Shown: positions 6,884 to 10,809 of the stretch, piece by piece
Numbering within the stretch: position 1 is the first letter of the stretch
How the letters are laid out: each line of letters begins with the position of its first letter
NCBI GenBank assembly: GCA_002348005.1
Contig: DDYQ01000004.1
Coordinates: 14,747-25,555, forward strand
Direction of reading: 5' to 3'
Source of the DNA: Desulfobacteraceae bacterium UBA2230
GTDB taxonomy: Bacteria > Desulfobacterota > Desulfobacteria > Desulfobacterales > Desulfosarcinaceae
Length of the DNA stretch: 10,809 nucleotides
Position numbers and translations under genes: made by a program
The notes under the pieces: generated by a model
The model's database searches: none
What the model was told of the DNA's origin: nothing
The model's input: the letters and a program-made list of their open reading frames with translations, nothing else

Positions 6884-7402
6884 TCACAGTATTTTATCCA
6901 GCTCATCCCGGTCGAACTCGAACATGCGCTTCAGCTCGTCCTGCAGGTCGCGGCTCTTCCAACCGCTTCCGAACCTGTTGTCGAACAGGGGTTCAAGCTG
7001 TTGGAACCATCTTCCGCTCGGACGGACGCGATTTCGGGCCGCCGCGATCATGTCGACGAGAAAAACCGCGATCTCGGCGATGCGCTCTTTGGGAACATAG
7101 GCGTAGGCGCCTTCTGTTACGGACTTTTGCAGGTACGCCGGACTTAGCGCGTGGGCGGTGAGCATCAGAGCGGGAATCCGTTTTTCTCTGGCGATCTTCA
7201 AGAGTGCGTAGCCGTCAACGCCCATGATATCCAGAACCGCCGCGTCGTAGATATTGCGCTCGAGCAGCGCCCTGGCCGTTTCGAAGTCAAGCGCCTTATC
7301 GACGCGGCACATGTCGAGCGCTTCGGCCAGCGAATCCACAATATCGACCTCATCGTCCACGACCAGAATGTGTTTGCCCGATAGAACCCGATCATCGATC
7401 AT
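6884..7402 (-). CDS. Receiver-only response regulator with helical C-terminal tail (RR2)
   Basis: This 172-residue protein has a CheY-like receiver at about 10-122: acidic pair Asp16-Asp17, phosphorylation site Asp58 (AVLDIMGV), Thr82 (MLTAHAL) and Lys105 (YVPKER). After it comes GRWFQQLEPLF (about 130-140), matching the RR1 tail, then a charged helix ending DRDELDKIL. There is no output domain. ATG 7402 is chosen because AGGAGGT lies six bases upstream of it; the earlier in-frame ATG at 7444 lies before that site. It is a paralogue of RR1 (shared LDIMGVxGY, MLTAHAL and AYVPK blocks) and faces HK2 tail-to-tail. It is likely phosphorylated by HK1 and/or HK2 (inference). It may act as a phosphate sink, a relay intermediate or a protein-binding switch. 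Confidence 0.93.
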   Translation of the reverse strand: MIDDRVLSGKHILVVDDEVDIVDSLAEALDMCRVDKALDFETARALLERNIYDAAVLDIMGVDGYALLKIAREKRIPALMLTAHALSPAYLQKSVTEGAYAYVPKERIAEIAVFLVDMIAAARNRVRPSGRWFQQLEPLFDNRFGSGWKSRDLQDELKRMFEFDRDELDKIL

Positions 7403-7408
7403 GTTTTC

Positions 7409-7415
7409 ACCTCCT
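7409..7415 (-). promoter_or_regulatory. Strong Shine-Dalgarno of RR2, decides start
   Basis: On the minus strand AGGAGGT precedes ATG 7402 by six bases. This fixes the receiver start and excludes the ATG at 7444. Confidence 0.8.
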
Positions 7416-7708
7416 GTGGGGACTTTCAATAAAACCAAAATCAAGGGCAGGCAGAAAAGGCCGACGACACATACGTGATGTCATCAGGCCGGGCCGGGTC
7501 GAGTTTGCGGAACACAGCGGCACGCCGGCAAGCGCGAAAACATCTTCAGCCGGCCTGCACCGAATAGAGCGGATTGCCGGGCCGTGTGGTCCGCGTATCA
7601 AGCATGAAAAGGGAATTGATGATCAGCAGAGATGATTTCTTTTAACACTTAACCGACGCTACACGCAACTTATTTCGTCCCGAAGCGAGGAAACGTCGCA
7701 AGTTTTTA

Positions 7709-7737
7709 TTGATGCCGGAGTATATTAGTGTTATTCG
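7709..7737 (+). promoter_or_regulatory. Candidate sigma-70-type promoter for the fusion kinase operon
   Basis: TTGATG (7709-7714), a 17-base spacer and TATTCG (7732-7737) with an extended -10 TG at 7729-7730. The -35 matches 4 of 6 positions, the -10 only 3 of 6. It would give a leader of about 180 bases. This is a weak, consensus-only call. Confidence 0.28.
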
Positions 7738-7924
7738 AAAAGTAATCCCCAGTGCAGCCGCCGCCCCGGAAATACTTCGGTCTCATTGCTGCAACATAAC
7801 AACCTATTGGGGCGCACTGACTTTTCGCGGGCAGCCTGTTGCATCTTTCATTGTATCCGAGCGTTCCGACACCGGCATTTCAGATTCACGGCTTCAGCAT
7901 CGATGAAGAAAAAGGGGGTGGCAG

Positions 7925-9670
7925 ATGAACGCCCCGGACCACCGGAAACATCTTCGAAAAAAACTCAATTCGCCGCGTGTGGCGGCGATCCTTCCACTCA
8001 CCCCGGGTCCGCCCCCGCTCTGGCCGCCGACCCGATTCCGCTACGTGGACGTGGTCGAGCACTCCAGCGCGGGTGCAGCGCTCAGATCGGCATGCCCGCT
8101 CGAAGTCAACCAGCAGTTCTACCTGACGATATACCATTCCAGAGAGGGATGGAAAGACTACATTGCAACCTCCAGATGGTGTTCGGCGGATCATCACAAA
8201 AGCGATCTTTACGGCATCGGAGCCAGCGTGGCGCCGTTGCCGCAAGCAGCCAAACGGCAATTCGCCGATCCACCCAGATCCGGGCCGCTGCCGTCCGACT
8301 ACGAATTTTTTCGAACCGTTCCCTTTCTGAGGGCCATTCACCGGGATGCGGTCTGCCCGCTTTTGAATGCCATCACGTTTCGTTTCATAGAAGCGGGAGC
8401 ACGCTTCATCACGCAGGGCGAGGCCGGCGACAAGAGTTACATCGTCCAGTGCGGAGAGAGTCAGGTGGTGATCGAAAAGCAGGGACAGCTGCATCCGGTG
8501 GCACGGATTTGCAAAGGGGACTTTCTGGGGGAGATGGCCCTGCTGACCGGAGAACCGCGCAGCGCCCACGTGGTCGCCTCCAGCGACATGGAACTGTGGG
8601 AGATCAGCAAAGAACACTTCGAAAAGATGATCGCCAACGATCCGGCCGTCGGCTCGTTCCTGACCGAAATCATGTCCGAACGCTTTTCGAGCCGCAGCCT
8701 GACCGCCGACCGATCGATCGGAAAGTACACCATCACCGATATCATCGGGCGGGGCGGCTACTCCATCGTCTACCGGGCGATCCACATGGATTTGAACCGG
8801 CCCGCGGCCATCAAGATGCTGAAGCACGATATGGCCCTGAATGCGGAGTTTCTGGCCAAGTTCAGGGAGGAAGCCCAGATGATCGCCAGCTTCAACAATG
8901 AAAACATCGTCAAGGTCTATGACATCGAAGAATGCTACCGGACGGTTTTCATCATCATGGAACTGCTGGAAGGCCGGACGCTGAACGACCTTATCGAGGA
9001 AAAAGGCTGCGTGTCGCTGAAGGATACGATTGCAATCCTCCTGGACGTCTGCAAAGGGCTGCAATATGCCCACCACAGGGGGATCGTCCACCAGGATATC
9101 AAACCCGGCAACATCTTCATCTCCAGTGAAGGGACGGCCAAAGTCCTCGACTTCGGACTGGCGGCGCCTTGCGGCTCCGAACATTTCATGGTGGGCACGC
9201 CCTTCTACATGTCACCCGAACAAGTGGAATGCCTGCCGGTCGACGCGCGCTCGGACATCTACTCACTGGGGCTCACCGCTTTTGAAATGGTCACCGGCCA
9301 CCGGCCGTTCGAAGCGGCGGACGCCCACCTGACGATGCGACTGCACGCGGAGCGGGACATTCCGGACCCCGGCGATCTGATGCCCGGCATGAATGGCGGC
9401 CTGCGCCGGTTCATCACCAGGGCCTGCGCCCGAAAGCCGGATGCGCGGTATCCGGACATTGCGCATGCCATGCGGGAAATCGAATCCATCGCCGACCAGC
9501 TGCGCATTATGAATAACGGCATCGGCTTCGGCAGGCAAAAAATGAAGACCCTATTTTTGTTTTACCGGGAGCATCAGGAGCCGAAGCTGAACCGTCTGGT
9601 GGAAGAATTCAGCACAAGGCTCAAGTCCCTGGACATGGATCTAAAAGCGCCGAATGTGAGGGAACCGTAG
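7925..9670 (+). CDS. PilZ / cyclic-nucleotide-binding / Ser-Thr protein kinase fusion
   Basis: This 581-residue cytoplasmic kinase has no membrane segment. GGGGGTGG lies just before ATG 7925. Residues 1-102 look like a PilZ c-di-GMP-binding domain: RKHLR (7-11) fits RxxxR, EHSSAG (45-50) fits [D/N]xSxxG with Glu replacing Asp/Asn, and GIGASV ends it. Residues about 128-253 are a CRP-type cyclic-nucleotide-binding domain with phosphate cassette GDFLGEMALLTGEPRSA (198-214). Residues 268-525 are a Hanks-type kinase: glycine loop GRGGYS (275-280), Lys297 (AAIK), HQDIKPGN (389-396; Asp391, Asn396), DFG (409-411), SPE (430-432) and Arg508. The catalytic loop has HQD, not HRD, so it is a non-RD kinase. 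A helical, charged tail (530-581) follows. A metallophosphoesterase gene starts 31 bases downstream. Control of Ser/Thr phosphorylation by two nucleotide messengers is inferred. The kinase and cyclic-nucleotide domains are certain, the PilZ call fairly likely. Confidence 0.95.
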   Translation: MNAPDHRKHLRKKLNSPRVAAILPLTPGPPPLWPPTRFRYVDVVEHSSAGAALRSACPLEVNQQFYLTIYHSREGWKDYIATSRWCSADHHKSDLYGIGASVAPLPQAAKRQFADPPRSGPLPSDYEFFRTVPFLRAIHRDAVCPLLNAITFRFIEAGARFITQGEAGDKSYIVQCGESQVVIEKQGQLHPVARICKGDFLGEMALLTGEPRSAHVVASSDMELWEISKEHFEKMIANDPAVGSFLTEIMSERFSSRSLTADRSIGKYTITDIIGRGGYSIVYRAIHMDLNRPAAIKMLKHDMALNAEFLAKFREEAQMIASFNNENIVKVYDIEECYRTVFIIMELLEGRTLNDLIEEKGCVSLKDTIAILLDVCKGLQYAHHRGIVHQDIKPGNIFISSEGTAKVLDFGLAAPCGSEHFMVGTPFYMSPEQVECLPVDARSDIYSLGLTAFEMVTGHRPFEAADAHLTMRLHAERDIPDPGDLMPGMNGGLRRFITRACARKPDARYPDIAHAMREIESIADQLRIMNNGIGFGRQKMKTLFLFYREHQEPKLNRLVEEFSTRLKSLDMDLKAPNVREP

Positions 9671-9701
9671 CGCGCGGAGCGAAAATCCGGGAAGGTGGGG
9701 C

Positions 9702-10439
9702 ATGCCAAAGTTCGGTATCATGTCGGACATCCATTCCAACCTTGCGGCCCTTACGGAAGCGCTCTCCATTTTTCAGCAGCATCGGGTGGACCGAATTTAC
9801 TGCATCGGAGACATCGTCGGATATGGCACCGAACCCGAAGAATGCTGCACCCTCGTCCGGGCTGCCGCCGATGCCGTGGTGGCGGGCAACCACGATCTGG
9901 CGGTCTGCAACCGGATCGACTATCTTCCGATCTTCAGCCCGGCGGCGATCGTGGGCGTGCAATACTCCAAAAAATTCCTGATGGACAGCTCCGTGGAGTG
10001 GTTGTGCGATCTGCCGCTGACGTACGAAGACGCCTGGCTGCAGATGGCGCACGGATCGCTGGAGCAGCCGGATCAATTCTATTATCTGCGAAACAGCGGT
10101 TCACCGGACAAGGACATCATTTACCAGGAAGTTGCCCTGACTTTCGATCGCATGACGCGGCCGGCGTGTTTCGTGGGGCACACGCACGAGCCGCTGATGT
10201 ACATCGAAGAGTGCCGCGGTCGGATCGCTACGCTGGCGCCGTCCCGGGAGGCGTTCTGTCTCGGCGGCCGCCGTGCCGTGATCAACGCTGGAAGCATCGG
10301 TACGCCGCGCGGCAGGGACAAGCGGGGCTGCGCTGTGATCTACGACAGCGACCGGAACACCATCCTGTTCGAGAACTTTTCGGTTTCGCCCTCGTCGATT
10401 CCGGAGTGGATCGCGCGGGCCCTCGATTGGCCTGAATGA
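9702..10439 (+). CDS. Calcineurin-like (YfcE/MJ0936-type) metallophosphoesterase
   Basis: This 245-residue soluble enzyme starts at ATG 9702 after GGAAGGTGGGG. All metal-site blocks are present in order: DIHSN (Asp9, His11), GDIVGYG (Asp37), GNHD (Asn63-Asp65), AHG (His117) and GHTHEP (His160, His162). A closing NAGSIGTPRG (195-204) is typical of the small YfcE-like family. It binds two divalent metals and hydrolyses phosphomonoesters or phosphodiesters; the substrate cannot be read from sequence. It lies 31 bases after the fusion kinase gene in the same direction, so it is likely co-transcribed. It may act as the opposing protein phosphatase (similar folds do so in the PPP family) or as a nucleotide phosphodiesterase. 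Neither is shown. Confidence 0.92.
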   Translation: MPKFGIMSDIHSNLAALTEALSIFQQHRVDRIYCIGDIVGYGTEPEECCTLVRAAADAVVAGNHDLAVCNRIDYLPIFSPAAIVGVQYSKKFLMDSSVEWLCDLPLTYEDAWLQMAHGSLEQPDQFYYLRNSGSPDKDIIYQEVALTFDRMTRPACFVGHTHEPLMYIEECRGRIATLAPSREAFCLGGRRAVINAGSIGTPRGRDKRGCAVIYDSDRNTILFENFSVSPSSIPEWIARALDWPE

Positions 10440-10515
10440 CCGGATGCCGGCCATTCGAGGTTTCGCGCCGCCGGGATCTTTGCGCATTGTTCGATCATCA
10501 AAAAGGGAGAGAAGA

Positions 10516-10809
10516 ATGATGCTGAACCTTCAGAAGATCAAAATCGACTATTGCGTGGAACAGGTCAAGAAAGCCTACCGGCGCAACTACAGCGAGATGG
10601 ATCAAGACCTGGGCAATATCCTGATCTGGTCGGTGTACCTCTCCCTGGAGAACATCGCCAATTCCGACGCGCTTTACCACGACATCGACCACACGGTGAT
10701 GGTCACGTTGGCGGGCCAGGCGATCATCGAGGGCAAGCACCTCTCCCAGGGCGGGGTGGCGCCCAAAGACTGGGTGCATTTCATGGTCGCCCTGCTGCTG
10801 CACGACATC
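10516..10809 (+). CDS. HD-domain phosphohydrolase, cyclic-nucleotide-phosphodiesterase-like (partial, 3' end outside window)
   Basis: The reading frame is open from ATG 10516 to the window edge, giving 98 residues and no stop. GGGAG at 10505-10509 is a good ribosome binding site; the second codon is also ATG. The sequence YHDIDHTVMVT (His55, His59) followed by ALLLHDI (His96-Asp97) is the metal-binding arrangement of the HD superfamily. YHxxxH is reminiscent of the YHNxxHA signature of class I cyclic-nucleotide phosphodiesterases. It is separated by 76 bases from the metallophosphoesterase and probably belongs to the same run. Hydrolysis of a cyclic nucleotide would fit the ligand domain of the kinase two genes upstream, but the catalytic C-terminal part is not visible. 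A different HD substrate is possible. Confidence 0.8.
   Translation, partial: MMLNLQKIKIDYCVEQVKKAYRRNYSEMDQDLGNILIWSVYLSLENIANSDALYHDIDHTVMVTLAGQAIIEGKHLSQGGVAPKDWVHFMVALLLHDI

Larger units (their letters stand above)
7403..7924. other. 522-base divergent intergenic region between RR2 and the fusion kinase
   Basis: I see no convincing gene. The open stretch at 7709-7906 lacks a ribosome binding site and codes for a composition-poor peptide. The part from 7600 to 7740 is AT-rich and holds the promoter candidate listed below. A small inverted repeat TGATG-T-CATCA lies at 7476-7486. A bulged long-range stem is possible at 7750-7819 (CAGTG with CACTG, CGCCCC with GGGGCG). A GG-N10-GC arrangement at 7829-7842 resembles sigma-54 spacing but matches the consensus poorly. 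Confidence 0.55.

Noticed and set aside
7828..7843. Sigma-54-like -24/-12 element (GG-N10-GC, ...TTGCAT)
   Set aside because: Spacing and TTGCA are right, but the -24 half reads CGGGCAG, not TGGCACG, and no sigma-54 activator domain is present in the window.
7709..7906. A small gene of 65 codons in the divergent intergenic region
   Set aside because: It starts at a TTG without a ribosome binding site, and the peptide shows no recognisable feature.
7786..8901. A 371-codon plus-strand frame overlapping the fusion kinase
   Set aside because: The product is Arg/Gly/Ser-rich without domain signal, and the other frame encodes all PilZ, cyclic-nucleotide and kinase motifs.
7886..9184. A 432-codon minus-strand open frame opposite the fusion kinase
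   Set aside because: It has no recognisable domain or ribosome binding site and lies antisense to an unambiguous kinase gene; GC-rich coding DNA gives such frames.
1..10809. tRNA genes, CRISPR arrays, insertion sequences or attachment sites
   Set aside because: I saw no tRNA-like fold with a TTCGA loop in context, no regularly spaced repeats, no transposase or integrase motifs and no terminal repeats.

Overview
The window is a GC-rich, gene-dense piece of a bacterial chromosome devoted almost entirely to signal transduction. The combination of soluble GAF histidine kinases, stand-alone receivers, a PilZ/cyclic-nucleotide/Ser-Thr kinase fusion and a MalT-like regulator with a BTAD end resembles Desulfobacterota (the former Deltaproteobacteria, Desulfosarcina-like). 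That placement is inferred from protein style and is not proven. I found no tRNA, rRNA, CRISPR array, insertion sequence or phage gene.

Region 1 (1-3320): a 257-base leader with a perfect CRP-type palindrome (76-91) precedes a large STAND-class regulator (258-3320). It has a P-loop ATPase, a long helical repeat region, and a C-terminal winged helix plus BTAD-like segment.

Region 2 (3352-7402): a nearly mirror-symmetric two-component cluster. Two histidine kinase genes on the + strand (4264-5838 and 5835-6869, overlapping by ATGA) are flanked by two paralogous receiver-only response regulators on the - strand (3352-3813 and 6884-7402). The first kinase has a GAF sensor and a four-cysteine insertion in its ATPase domain. 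The second has no sensor and places its phospho-accepting His at residue 13. Both have unusually long spacing between the H box and the N box.

Region 3 (7403-10809): after a 522-base divergent intergenic region comes a + strand run. It starts with a 581-residue PilZ + cyclic-nucleotide-binding + Ser/Thr protein kinase fusion (7925-9670). A calcineurin-type metallophosphoesterase follows (9702-10439). Last is an HD-domain protein with a cyclic-nucleotide-phosphodiesterase-like YHxxxH motif (10516 onward, cut by the window end).

A working model, which is inference, is that the fusion kinase integrates c-di-GMP and a cyclic mononucleotide. The metallophosphoesterase may reverse phosphorylation or degrade a nucleotide, and the HD protein may hydrolyse the ligand. 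The CRP-type site in front of the STAND regulator would fit the same cyclic-nucleotide theme, and the kinase/receiver cluster would supply a parallel His-Asp route. No DNA-binding output is encoded by the two receivers, so they probably act through protein contacts.
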